From the NCBI GenBank assembly GCA_904063045.1, contig CAJFCJ010000022.1, positions 62,001 to 126,000 on the forward strand: a stretch of 64,000 nucleotides of DNA, in the 5' to 3' direction. This DNA is from Dimorphilus gyrociliatus. Its lineage: Eukaryota > Annelida > Polychaeta > Dinophilidae. The notes beneath the pieces are model-generated. The model ran no database searches. It worked only from the letters and a program-made list of their open reading frames with translations, and was not told the origin of the DNA. This document shows, piece after piece, positions 36,701-47,316 of the stretch; within the stretch, counting starts at the first letter, position 1; every line of letters begins with the position of its first letter. The position numbers and the translations under genes were made by a program.

Positions 36701-39549
36701 ACCATATTGGAAAAAAATGTTACAAACATCTTTGTTCATTCTTGCTCTGCGTAAAGTAAAGGCTGTGCACGTTAAATCCTTTTTATCTTGGTCATGATCT
36801 TCCTCATCATCACTAGTTTCTGGAGTATGAGATTGAGTATCTCGTAATTTTTCTGGGTCAATATTTGTCAATTCATCCAAATCTTGAACAAGTGAATGAA
36901 GAAAAGTGTGATTTGATCGATTTTCCGTTGTTTCTTCTGTTAATAAAATGACTTAAAAACTAATTTCCTTAACTAATAAACTTCTCTTGTACCAATTTCT
37001 GTTGTTGTAGATGATATGGCCTCTTCTTTTTCGGAAATGACTTCAGGCTTTATGGTTCCAATTGAACGACTGTTTTACAAAAACATATTAGCTGTATGCA
37101 TGTGTATATATATATATATATATATAGATAAATTTACCTTGTCCTCTCCTTTAAGTGACCTATTTTGGATTGATAATGTTCTAAAACCATTTCGTATTGA
37201 ATGACTTTTTCCTGTAGGGTTGCTGAAATCTCTGTAGCTTGTGTAAGTTCATTTAGTAAATTGTCTCGTTCTCCCTGTTGATCAATGGAAAGTTTAATAA
37301 GATAATTTTTCTCACAATTTTTCTCAAAATTAATACCTCTAATTTTTCTATCTTTTTGGAAACAGCGGGAGTAATTCCCGTTGAACTTTCATGAACAACA
37401 GCAGTTGTTGACGCAGCGCCACTGTTTAAAATATTTAAATTAAAGAAAAGTAAATAAACATGATTATAATTAGACTTTACCAAGTACAAAGTGCCAACTG
37501 TCTCTCTTTTTCTTGTAGCTACATAATTAGTAATGAATGATCAATATGAAAAAACTTTCCTATAAAAGACTTACTAATTGTCTTAATCTAAATAATTCCG
37601 CTTGAATCGGATCCCGATTGACTTTAGCTTTATTTGTTATTTTCCTTGCTCTATCAGCGTATTGTAACGTAGAATGAGTCTCATCATAGTTCGAATCAGC
37701 CGGACTGATACATGCTATCATAAGAGTCTGAGAATTACCTCCTAACGAGTCTTTAAAAAGGAAATAACTATGGCATTAAATTATCATGAAATATATCATA
37801 ACATACCCTGCAAAAGCCTTGTAAGTTTAGAATCTCTGTATGGAACGTATCGAGCTTTCTTACCATTTTCTCCAGATAAAGCGGCAATAACATTACCAAG
37901 AATATGAAGACCCATGTTTATATTTATTCCTAAGAAAAGAATTTTATGAAAGTGTTGATATATTTTTAAATATACAGTACCCGCTAATACATCACTGTTA
38001 CAAAATGAAAAATATAATTTTTTCTCTTTGCATACTTGATGAAAAGAAATGAAAGTCTTATGATTCCAGTGAGAATATATATGTTTTTTTTGCTTTATAT
38101 CTCAGAAATGATTATATTAATGTAATATACCTTATTTTCAATGGGAGCATTTACAGTAGCTGTTACAGTGAGAAAAATTTCATCTAAAAAATATTTCGTT
38201 TTTTCTTATTTCTACTTTTACTTGATATGATATTAAGTATTTTAATGTTTAAATATTTTAAATAGTTTTTAAATGAAATTTTCTGATTTTTACAGTTCCC
38301 CATGTTCCCATCGAACGTAGGCCCATTCCATTAAAACAACTACTTTTCTGAGATATTAAGCAAAAACATATATTTTCTCTCTAGAATGACAAGAAGAATA
38401 TTATTAAACATATTAATAGCCTTCATTTCTTTTCTTTAAGTATACAAAGTGAAAATATAAAAAAATATTTATTTTTCGTGGTGTAACAACGACTATTGGC
38501 CGTTAGTGAATGTATTAATATATATATATATAATTTATACCCTCTTTTAATCTTTCTCCTTCGGCTCTTGTCTTTTTTTGTCTTTCTGATCCTGCCAAAT
38601 CGACCAAATGAAATTTTGCATGACAAATATCATCTCTAAAATAAAATTAAAAATGACTAACAAGATTATAATGTAATTTTCTCCTACGTACACATCGTCC
38701 GCTCTCGTCCTCGATATATAAATAGTAAAAACCGCGTGACTCCTACTAGAAGTTAAATTCATAGCTGTAGCTCCTGTTGAACGATGGCCTACGCCAACTT
38801 TGAAAGAAGCTAATGTTTCTTCCGCTGTTGTTACTACCATCTCATGAAGTCCTGTTGCCATAATTCCTCCTCTAGGATCTTCTCTGACTTGTATCGTTTC
38901 ACGTTGATCATCGCTATTGACCAATAAATCTCTAAAATTCTCGTTGTATAATTCGAGATATGTCACTTTTGTAGTATAATTGAAGTCCGTTCTCTCTCGA
39001 AAACCTTTTTTTAAAAATTAAGTTTTCAATACTAAGAGTAACAAAGACAATAATGTAAACAATGACAATACTATACCTTCAAATAAATCATAAATAACTT
39101 TTTGAATAACTCCCTCTTTATTTTCTTCTACTGGTGAATGATCAGATCCACTCATAGTGTGAGTTTTGCCGCTACCTGTTTGACCGTATGCCAAAACGGT
39201 AGCATTATATCCTGAATGTTGGAAATATAATTTGAGTTTGTCATTTAGTCATGATTACACATTTTTTTACCATCAAATATGCCTTCGACGAGAGGAGCAA
39301 CTGCTTCTTGATAGATTGTATCTTGACCCATATGAGCAGGAAAAGCATAATCATATGTGAAACTTTTATGCCCTCCCAAAATGACCTATTAAAACTTGGT
39401 TTAAGTTTTGAAGTGAGATATATTTCGCTTGAAATTACCTGAGGTTCATCGCATGCAAAATCTATACAATTAGCACAGCCTTCTAAAATTTCCTTTTGTC
39501 CTAGAGGACGACAACGAAGAGCAACTTTAACGGGTATAACTTTTGACAT
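33755..39549 (-). CDS. KIF4: Chromokinesin KIF4 (kinesin-4 family)
   Basis: Twenty exons on the minus strand: 39549-39439, 39385-39271, 39211-39077, 39004-38692, 38635-38541, 37929-37807, 37750-37575, 37518-37481, 37421-37337, 37274-37138, 37069-36993, 36936-36728, 36667-36569, 36512-36430, 36371-36278, 36224-36069, 36018-35209, 35142-34756, 34427-34257, 33865-33755, giving 1174 aa (human KIF4A 1232). The motor domain is N-terminal, with P-loop GQTGSGKT (85-92), switch I NLTSSRSH, switch II DLAGSER and the [14 protein letters not shown] end. A long coiled coil follows. The tail has a basic [11 protein letters not shown] and a Cys-rich domain ([13 protein letters not shown]...[11 protein letters not shown]), the KIF4 hallmark that in the human protein binds an Fe-S cluster and DNA. 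The C-terminus is FFPAIPT. It moves to microtubule plus ends in chromosome condensation and the midzone. The fifth intron (37930-38540) carries a fold-back element. Confidence 0.95.
37975..38512. mobile_element. Fold-back TIR element inside a KIF4 intron
   Basis: 538 bp flanked by TA (37973-37974 and 38513-38514). The left end starts CAGTAC. The right end, read on the other strand, contains GGCCAATAGTCGTTGTTACA, matching the TIR of the 339-bp element at 49236-49574. The left half, read on the minus strand, and the right half, read on the plus strand, both resemble the interior of that element (TTTCTGAGATAT, CTCTCTAGAATGA, AAATTTTCTGA). It is therefore two inverted half-copies around a centre near 38245-38275. 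It has no coding capacity and sits in an intron, so pre-mRNA could fold into a long hairpin. Confidence 0.75.
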
Positions 39550-40312
39550 GTTTTCCTACTGAGTATCGTTCACAGAAGTTTCTGAGAAGCGCTATTTTAA
39601 AAACTGTAAAGTTCTAACAAAAAGAAGGCTTATAACAGTTAATAAATAATTCGCTTCAGAAATCGTCGATATTGGCTTTTAAAATCGACGAATAACAGAA
39701 AACGTCCACAGTTGCAATTTGATTTTAGCCAATATGGCGGTTTGTTAGATCACGTGACAAAATTCGACGAATCACAACAACTTTTGGTAACGGCTGCTAA
39801 TCTGGTTCAGTGTTCAGTGTTCATCTTATATTGCTATCTTTTGTGGTACTATTTTAATACTACTGAGTACGATTTATAAACTATTATATTGTTAAATCAT
39901 ACAATATATCATAGAAAACGCGATCTTTTGATATGAGAAATTAAAAGGTTTAACATGTTTATATAAAAATTCAATATATATGCATTAGTGAATTTAAAAA
40001 AATTAAAAAAAACAAGACAGAAGAATTTCTTTAAATAAAACAATTAGATGTTTAGCAGAATGTTTACTATTTTAAGAAAACAATTAGAAAAAAATTGATA
40101 TAGGGTTAAACGATTTATATAGCTGCAAACGAAATATATAAATAAAGGGGGAAATGAAAGATGTTAAACACTAACTAAAGTGTTACGTGAATAAAGAAGA
40201 CAGGAAAAGCATATCTGTGAATATGTTGTTGTAGTTTTTCTACAATTTCCGAATTTCTTGGGTAATTTGCTAATAGTTGGTGAATAAATTTGCTAATTAT
40301 TGAAAAAATTGA
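39550..40312. promoter_or_regulatory. KIF4 upstream region with CCAAT boxes and an E-box
   Basis: Immediately upstream of KIF4 (which reads leftwards) are ATTGG (39671-39675, a CCAAT box on the minus strand), CCAAT (39729-39733) followed by ATGGCGG, and TCACGTGA around 39750-39757. Two CGACGAAT repeats flank them. Paired CCAAT boxes fit a cell-cycle gene promoter by analogy with vertebrates; binding is untested. The rest of the segment is AT-rich. Confidence 0.4.
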
Positions 40313-40620
40313 TTATCGATGAGGGGTAAGAAAATCAAATATATCCAGTAGATGGCATTCACAAGAATGGTCCTCCGGAAATTGCGCCAGGGCTCCTAAG
40401 TCCTTCTTACTTTGTCTATAAGCACGAATCTATATTGACAATATGTAGATAAGAATGAGAAATAAATAGCCTATCTGACTTAATAAGCCACAATACATTT
40501 GTGCGGTTCTGTCCGCATCGACGCACTTTGCATAATAATTACATTAATCTTATTATCAAGCTGGTTTCTTCCCGCCTTAAGGCGTTCAGTATTTTCTTGG
40601 GAGGCATACAACTGGTATTT
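40313..40620 (-). CDS. Two unidentified coding-like exons (partial or orphan gene)
   Basis: Two minus-strand segments have coding character but no recognised family. Segment A, 40620-40480, follows an acceptor (acctatag), is open for 46 codons from phase 0 and ends in TAA. It includes YASQENTERLKAGRNQLDNK, a hydrophilic helix-like stretch. Segment B, 40429-40313, follows an acceptor (tcaatatag) and is open for 38 codons to TAA. It includes RQSKKDLGALAQFPEDHSC and ECHLLDIFDFLTP. Base composition is richer in G/C than the flanks. A could splice to B through an internal gtaatt donor (keeping phase 0), or the two may be alternative 3' ends. No upstream exon was found before the innexin, so this may be the 3' end of a gene whose 5' exons lie further right, or a decayed copy. 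Confidence 0.35.
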
Positions 40621-41316
40621 CTATAGGTTTGCCATTAAAAAATGGATAAAAAAAGAGTCTAATTTAGGTAAGATTATTAAAGGTTAACTTATCTTTCATA
40701 GTAATTTTTAAAAGTTTGGTATAATCTCAGTTTGTCAAAACAGTAGGAGTAATAGGTAAATAAAGATGACATTTTTAGAAGAAAACCGTTTGCATTTACT
40801 TAAATTTAATAAAAATTCATAATTATATAAAGTAAATGTGCAAACAACCAAACTATAAATGACAAATATCTCAATTAGATAGTTTAAGATTCAAATAGCT
40901 AGATTATAGGCTACCATCCAACTGGAAAGGATTAATAATTTTTTAGTAATTTATCATTATCTATTAAAAGACTTTGTGCAAAAACTAGTAATAATAACAG
41001 TCGTAATAGTAATATTAATGATTGATTAAGTATGATTTAAAATATAACAATAATTATTAATATAGTAGAATAATAAATTAAAATAAATTAACTTTTGCTT
41101 CTTTTTCTTAAAATTAAACATCAAAGAAGATATTTTGTTTAAAAGAAATCCCTGCTTTTTTTGTTTCTTTCTTCTAACTTAAAAAAATACCCTTAAGGTT
41201 TTTGATGACAATATTTGATTGAAACCTGACGTGTGTTTGTTAAAAGATCATTAACATAAAGTATGAGCGCTTGGCTATTCTATAAATATGCATTAGGAAT
41301 CTATAATTAGGGTTCC
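40621..41316. other. Intergenic upstream of innexin
   Basis: AT-rich; no exon recognised on either strand. It lies between the orphan exons and the innexin TATA box. Confidence 0.5.
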
Positions 41317-41326
41317 TATATAAAAA
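41317..41326 (+). promoter_or_regulatory. TATA box of the innexin gene
   Basis: TATATAAAAA, with its first base 32 bp before the first in-frame ATG (41349) and 47 bp before the second (41364). A TATA-driven start near 41345-41348 would leave almost no 5'UTR before the first ATG. This favours initiation at the second one, unless an upstream noncoding exon exists. Confidence 0.5.
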
Positions 41327-41348
41327 CAGCGGCTTCCACTTGTCGTCC

Positions 41349-43278
41349 ATGATCGGATCCGGTATGGATCGCCTTCTAAAGGCGCTTTTCCAACTCAGGG
41401 AATTTAAATTGAAAAGGGATGATGATTTTACTGACCGGTTGAATAGGCAATGGACACCAACTTTGATGGCACTTTTTACGATTTTGGTATCAATAAAGCA
41501 GTACGTTGGAGCTCCAATTAGTTGCTGGTGTCCAGCCCAATTTACTCCGAGTCATCACGATTATACAAATACGGTTTGTTGGGTTTCGGATACATATTAC
41601 GTTCCTTTCTCCAGAACTGCCCCGAAGGAAAAAGAACCTAGGTATGTTAAAGAAAGAATAGAAATTGTAAATGAATTAAACAAATACAAAAAAAACTTAT
41701 ATCATTTTTATTCTATGAAGCAAATACAGTACGATTAAAAAAATTTTGTTATTTTTTTAATTATAAATAGCAGTTAATATGAAGAATTTTGCTATATCTC
41801 TAATTATCTCTAATTATCTCTAATTAATATTTACTTCAAATTCATTCTAAAGGGAAATACATAAAATAATAATTAATTATTTAATCAGTAGTTTTTGCTC
41901 CTAGAATAAAAAAAAAGCGGATTAGGAAAGTATGAAGATAAGTTTATCCATACTGAACAGTATACAGTATACTTTGTACTAGTACATTCATTAATTTAAG
42001 CATTTCTGTATGATTAACACTAAACTGAACTTTGACATTATGGGAATTTTAAAGAAATTGAGCAAACTCTTACAACAAACTAAAAAGGTCGTGATGAGGA
42101 TTTTAGTTGATGATTTACTGACATTCTAAAAAAGAATTTTCTTTAGTTGAGAATGTTTTTTCTATTCTGTTCAGTTCATTTATATAGATATTGGTGTGAA
42201 GAGAGATTGCATTATTTGTTAATGATGAAAATTTACGGCAAGAAACACTCTTATAAGCAATTTCTATTCTTTCATAAATAAAATACAATAGAGAAGATAT
42301 TAGCTATTATCAATGGGTTCCTATACTATTATTGGTTCAGGCAACAATGTTCTGCTTGCCGGCTGTTTTGTGGAAACTTTTACATAGACGTTGTGGTCTA
42401 AACGTATGTTCTCTTATCGAAGCGTCTAGAGCAGCTCAACGTGCTTTGTATGCTGACACTAGGGAAAAGACGACCCGTTTCGTTGTTGCCCAGATAGATT
42501 GTTATCTACTACAGCAGAGGGATTATAGTCGAAGTGGTTTTGCAAAGCTAAGAGCCACCTTCGCACGATACTGTTGCCTATTTCCCGCCAGATTACATGG
42601 CAATTATCTAACGACTGTTTACCTATGCTCCAAATTTGCATATTTAATAAATTCTACCGGTCAACTCTTTCTATTAGACTTCTTCCTTGGCGGTGGTTAC
42701 AGCGTTTACGGTCTTCGTTTATTAAGAAACGCTATGAAAGGTAATAAGGATTAGCAGCCTCCTTAAAGTTTGAAAATATTGCACAATATGTTTTTTTTTG
42801 ACTTTTAGGTGGTCGCCGTTGGTCAGCGTCTCCAATTTTTCCCAGAGTGACGCTTTGCGACTTTCAAGTAAGGCAGCAAACGAATGTTCATAGATATACA
42901 GTGCAGTGTGTTCTTCCAATAAATCTCTTTAATGAGAAAATCTTTATATTTATCTGGTTCTGGTTAGTTATGGTATCTTGTTGTACTTTAATTTCTCTAT
43001 TGCAGTGCACTTATAAGGCATCCTATTGGCCTGCTCAGGTAAGGGATGTTAGGAAAACATTGAGCTCTTTGGAGTTTGGTAAAAGAGAGATAAGAACTGC
43101 TAAAACTTTTGTAGAAAGATATTTAAGAAGGGATGGAATGCTTTTACTACGTTTAATCACCGTAAACGCTGGGCATCTTGTATCGGCCGACGTATTAAGA
43201 GGATTATGGGTAGGTTATGGATCTGATAAAAGAATTCAAAACAAGAGCAGGGCAAATTTATCTCAAGAGATGGTTTAA
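41349..43278 (+). CDS. Innexin gap-junction protein
   Basis: Three exons: 41349-41641, 42304-42740, 42809-43278, giving 399 aa. Innexins form invertebrate gap junctions and hemichannels. It shows the family signature YYQWVP in TM2 (residues 99-104). The first extracellular loop reads ISCWCPAQFTPSHHDYTNTV with conserved Cys and Trp, and an extra Cys follows the CW. The second loop carries two Cys (VTLCDFQV... and TVQCVLPINLFNEKIF), a canonical spacing before TM4. Four membrane segments are evident, with an N-terminal RDDDFTDRLNRQWT. The second Met (41364, MDRLLKALF) matches the usual innexin N-terminus better than the first. The presence of an innexin with no connexin character supports an invertebrate source. 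Confidence 0.92.
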
Positions 43279-45746
43279 GCGAATTCTTTTGAATTTTCTT
43301 CAAAATTCTCATTTTTTATATATCGTATGCATAAATGTTTGAATTTAGAGTAAGCTTCACATTTAAAAATACATAAGAGCTTAATTTCGCCTCTGAAAAT
43401 AAAAGAGACTTCGAACGTGATTGAGTTAATAGAAAGTTTAGTCTTGATAGATATATTATGCATATCTGTGAATAAAATTCGGATCTGGAGTAAAATATTA
43501 ATTTAAATTCTAAAAGCTTATTAATTACCGGATTTGGAAATTGATCGAATAGGGGAGTAGGCAATTGGAAATACTTAATTACCAGCTTTAGTGGAAAGTA
43601 GATTTCGCGCCTTCAAAACAAATAACTATGAAGCAGTCTAATTTATATGCATAGGCCTACGCCCCTTTATAAAGCACCTAGGATCAACTGAAAAACGTTT
43701 TATATACCGTATAGGCGTTACTCATTTGTATAATCGAAAATCTTTCGTTTGTTGCTTTTCCCATATTCTATTTATCAGTTTAACGTTTCATTAGAATATG
43801 AATAACGTTTAAATTTCACATTTCGTTTATAATTTCGTAGTAAACGCTGAGAAAGTAGATAAAAAAAGTATATAATCTCGTTAAATTAAACATCAAATAT
43901 GGCTACGTGTCGAGTAATACATTGTGAAATGGATATAATTACCAGAATCTTTATTTTGATCATAAACCAACCGTTAGTCACGAGACTTATTACTCAAGCA
44001 TCATATTGAATAAATGATCAAGTTCTCTGCATCTACGGCTCTCTGTCTGCTTTTCTTTCTTTCTCTCCCTCTCTCTCTCTGTATACACAGTATATATATG
44101 CATATATTTTTTATTTATCATTTTCTCATTCCTTCGTCTATTAATACGTTATGTAATACGGAAATAGTCACAGATCATTAATAATCCTATAATTTTAGAT
44201 AAACTCGTACTCTCGAACCTATGGGAATTATATAGGAATCCCGATAAGGCGTTTAACGAGAGGTCAGACTCTTTTTACTAGAAAGATTACGTTACGATGC
44301 TTGAGAGGGAGTTGGTGGGTATTGACGACGCGTTTCCTCAATAGTTAAGCTGTCCAAGAAGGTGGTGGCAGTATTCGACAGTAATTGACTGTGAGTAAAA
44401 CGGCGTAAAATCATTTTAACTTCCTCTTTGCCCTATAAAAGACCTCATTACGTCGAGATTTCAAAATGGAACTAACTCTTACCCTAAATGTATGTTTTAT
44501 TAATACTTTTCATTCCTTCTTCCCCCTTCCCTCTTCCCTTTTTTCAGCTATAATTTTAACATAAAAACCCAACCAAGCTTACTCATAAATACAAAATTGA
44601 ACATAGATGACGCAGATAAGCAATAGAGGTGGTGCCATCTTCTGAACAAAAAACATTTGACAATTTAAACAAAACAAACGATTACAAACCACTAAAATTT
44701 TATTACCTACTATTTCAAAAATCTATACAAAATATGAAACGTATCTAGGCCTAGATAATAAACTAGACAAAGCATTAATAATAGAGCATTATTAACCCTG
44801 AATAGAGTGATATTATCAGGTAAATCAGAGTTCGATAAATTTTAAAGAATTTTTTTGTTTTACTTCTGTTTAATTATTAATGAATTTTTTTTAAATTATT
44901 CAACAGTTTATTTTGTTAAAATATGAGAAAGAAATAGTGAAAATTTTTTATTGTTTGTCAGATTGTAAATATACTTCTCTATTAACTTTTATTAGGTTAG
45001 ATAAAAGTCTGAAATATTTATTTCAAGGTTACCTTTGTAAAACTTAATTCAAACAACTTAAGATAATGATGACGATGACGCTGATGATGACGATAATAAT
45101 GGCATTGGTCAATAGTATGTTTCTTTGAAAATTGCCACCGTCATTAACGAAATATTTTACTAAAAAGCTTTAATTGATCGACTTTTCATGTTGAAATAAG
45201 ATCTATGTACTAGTCTGATAATTCCATTCTTAAAGGATTCTTTAAAAGTGATTGTACAGGTTTTCACTCAAATCTCTATCAATTAATTAATTAGTTAACC
45301 TTAAGAAAGAGAAAAGAACATCGGAAATAACAGTTTTATAATGCAAATATTTAATGTAAGAAGAGAAAAAAGTAATGGATGCTTATAGATTGAATTTCCT
45401 ACTGGTACAGAAGCTTAAAAAAGAACTAATGGATAGAATATCGATACACTTCTAGAGGGTGTATTTTCTCATACTGTCTCAATGACTTGTTTCTTACACG
45501 TAAAGAAGCAAATACTAAATACTTTGGAAAAAAAAACACTTAACAATAAAATAATAAAAAGGAATTTGAAAATTATAAATGAAAAAGAAAGAAAAAGAGC
45601 CTTTCTATTAGTTGAAACTCTTATTATTCTTACTTCAATACTTAACTGATTAAAAGGTAAAAAAAAAGAAGCTACAAGTAATATTATATACATTAAGAAA
45701 TTGAAGAAACTAAATAGGTTATTTGGATTCATTGTTTTGTAAAAAT
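43279..45746. other. 2.5-kb gene-poor region
   Basis: Between innexin and GPCR (both +). It contains a (CT)n tract near 44055-44080 and a GAT/GAC-rich stretch near 45066-45100. Short open frames on both strands lack coding character. No RNA gene was recognised. Confidence 0.55.
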
Positions 45747-46775
45747 ATGAACAAGTCATCGTCTAATGGAACTTGTAATGTTACAATATTTTCTTCTCCA
45801 ACAACTTTACCTTTTATTTTCGGTATGTTGGCTAATATATGTTCTGTTGCTATTCTAACAGCTGTATCGAAAAAGCATAAAGTTCTTTTAACTGTGAAGT
45901 TAATTTCGTATAATGATTTATTTAATTGTACTTTCTACGTTGGCTTTATTCTTTTTAATACTTATACTTGCGAAAGATATAGCGCTTCTCTTTTCTGTAA
46001 GATATGTGGCATGTTGGGTATAACATCTATGTTTTGGGCAATGCATTTAGTATGTCTAATGTCATTTGAACGATTATTGATGGTGATAAAACCTATATTT
46101 CATAGACAATATTGTACTGGAAAAAATACTTATATAGTTATCTCTTCTCTTATTTTACTCCTTTCCGATGTGATTTTCTTTCTTCTTCCTCTTCTTGATT
46201 TCGGTTTGCCTTACCATTTTTACAGAACAAATAAAGTATGTCTAATTGTTCTTGTTGCATCCAAGCATAGTATGGAACATAACGTATATATAATATATTT
46301 ATCACTCAACATCATTGGATCAACTGCTTTAACTGTTGTTTGTAACTTAGTCGTTGCTTGTAAATTGGATAAGAAGAATAAAGTTCAGGGAAACAATAAA
46401 AAGGAAAAGAAAGATAAAGCCAGTCATTTATCATTACTTATTAAAATTATTGCAGTTGTCAACTGTTGTTTGAATTTACCTGTTGGGGTAAGTGTTTAAT
46501 ATACTTCAGTTATTTAACTCTAAATTTGCTGTGTTTTTTTATGAACGAATACTTATAAATACTAATTATGGCAGGTAAAATTTATAGTTGACGTGATAAG
46601 AGAATCAGAGAACTTGCATAACAGCAGACCAACGGAAATAACAGCAGCCTTAGTCGCTTCAACAGCAATAGTTAACCCAATCTTATATATATGTTTTAAT
46701 AAACTACATAGAAACTATATGATATCAAAATTTCGAGGATTATTAAATAAGTGCCGTTGTAAAAATTTTAATTAA
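45747..46775 (+). CDS. Prostanoid-receptor-like rhodopsin-family GPCR
   Basis: Two exons, 45747-46487 and 46575-46775, giving 313 aa. Seven hydrophobic segments are evident. The N-terminus has N-glycosylation sequons (NKS, NGT, NVT). TM1 has the conserved Asn (GMLANICSVAIL), TM2 the Asp (YNDLF), and the TM3 start has Cys (SLFCKICGML). TM3 ends in FERLLMVIKPIFHRQY, where ER replaces DRY, as in prostanoid receptors. TM6 ends CCLNLPVG and TM7 has ASTAIVNPILYI. The single intron falls exactly at the end of TM6, the position conserved in vertebrate prostanoid receptor genes. The Arg that vertebrate prostanoid receptors use in TM7 is not evident, so the ligand is uncertain. The ATG chosen is the first one in frame; the frame extends upstream only through a TTG. 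Confidence 0.7.
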
Positions 46776-47230
46776 TGACCCAGTTTCAATTTTATTGAAA
46801 ATATTCTCTGTTCAACTGTTATTCTTCTTTTTAAGAGGCGTGTTCGTTTTTGTGTTTTTGAAAAAGTTTTTCACATGTTTTGTTTAATTGATTTTCATGT
46901 AAAATTGCGTTCAAACAGTTCCATCGTTATAACACTGTATGACAACTTTCTTCTTTCTTAACTATTAAGGTATCTATTATATCTTTCGTGTTTAAAATAT
47001 GATATTTAAATTATAACAAGTTCATTTCCTTGATAGAACAGGATATAAAATCTTTAACTTACAATACATTGAATAAGTGAAGATTAGTAACAGGTCGATA
47101 CTTCATTTTCAGTAGATATCTTATATGTCATTTATTATAGAATAAAGAATAGGAATTAAAGATTTAACCTCAAGAGTATATCGTTCTAGATTTTGACCTA
47201 TATTAATCGACAAGTTAAGAAACATTATGT

Positions 47231-47232
<2 letters not shown>

Positions 47233-47308
<76 letters not shown>

Positions 47309-47316
47309 GGAGAGAG
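47233..47316. repeat. (GA)n microsatellite, about 84 bp
   Basis: Near-perfect GA dinucleotide run, becoming imperfect (ggagagagggagagag) at its right end. It lies in the gene-poor interval between the GPCR and the Cys-loop channel. Confidence 0.95.

Noticed and set aside
42459-42641. Minus-strand open frame in the innexin exon
   Set aside because: Shadow of the innexin coding exon 42304-42740.
44281-44345. Short GC-richer open frame (begins MLEREL) suggesting an exon
   Set aside because: Only 16 codons before a stop, with no flanking splice consensus and no partner exon nearby.
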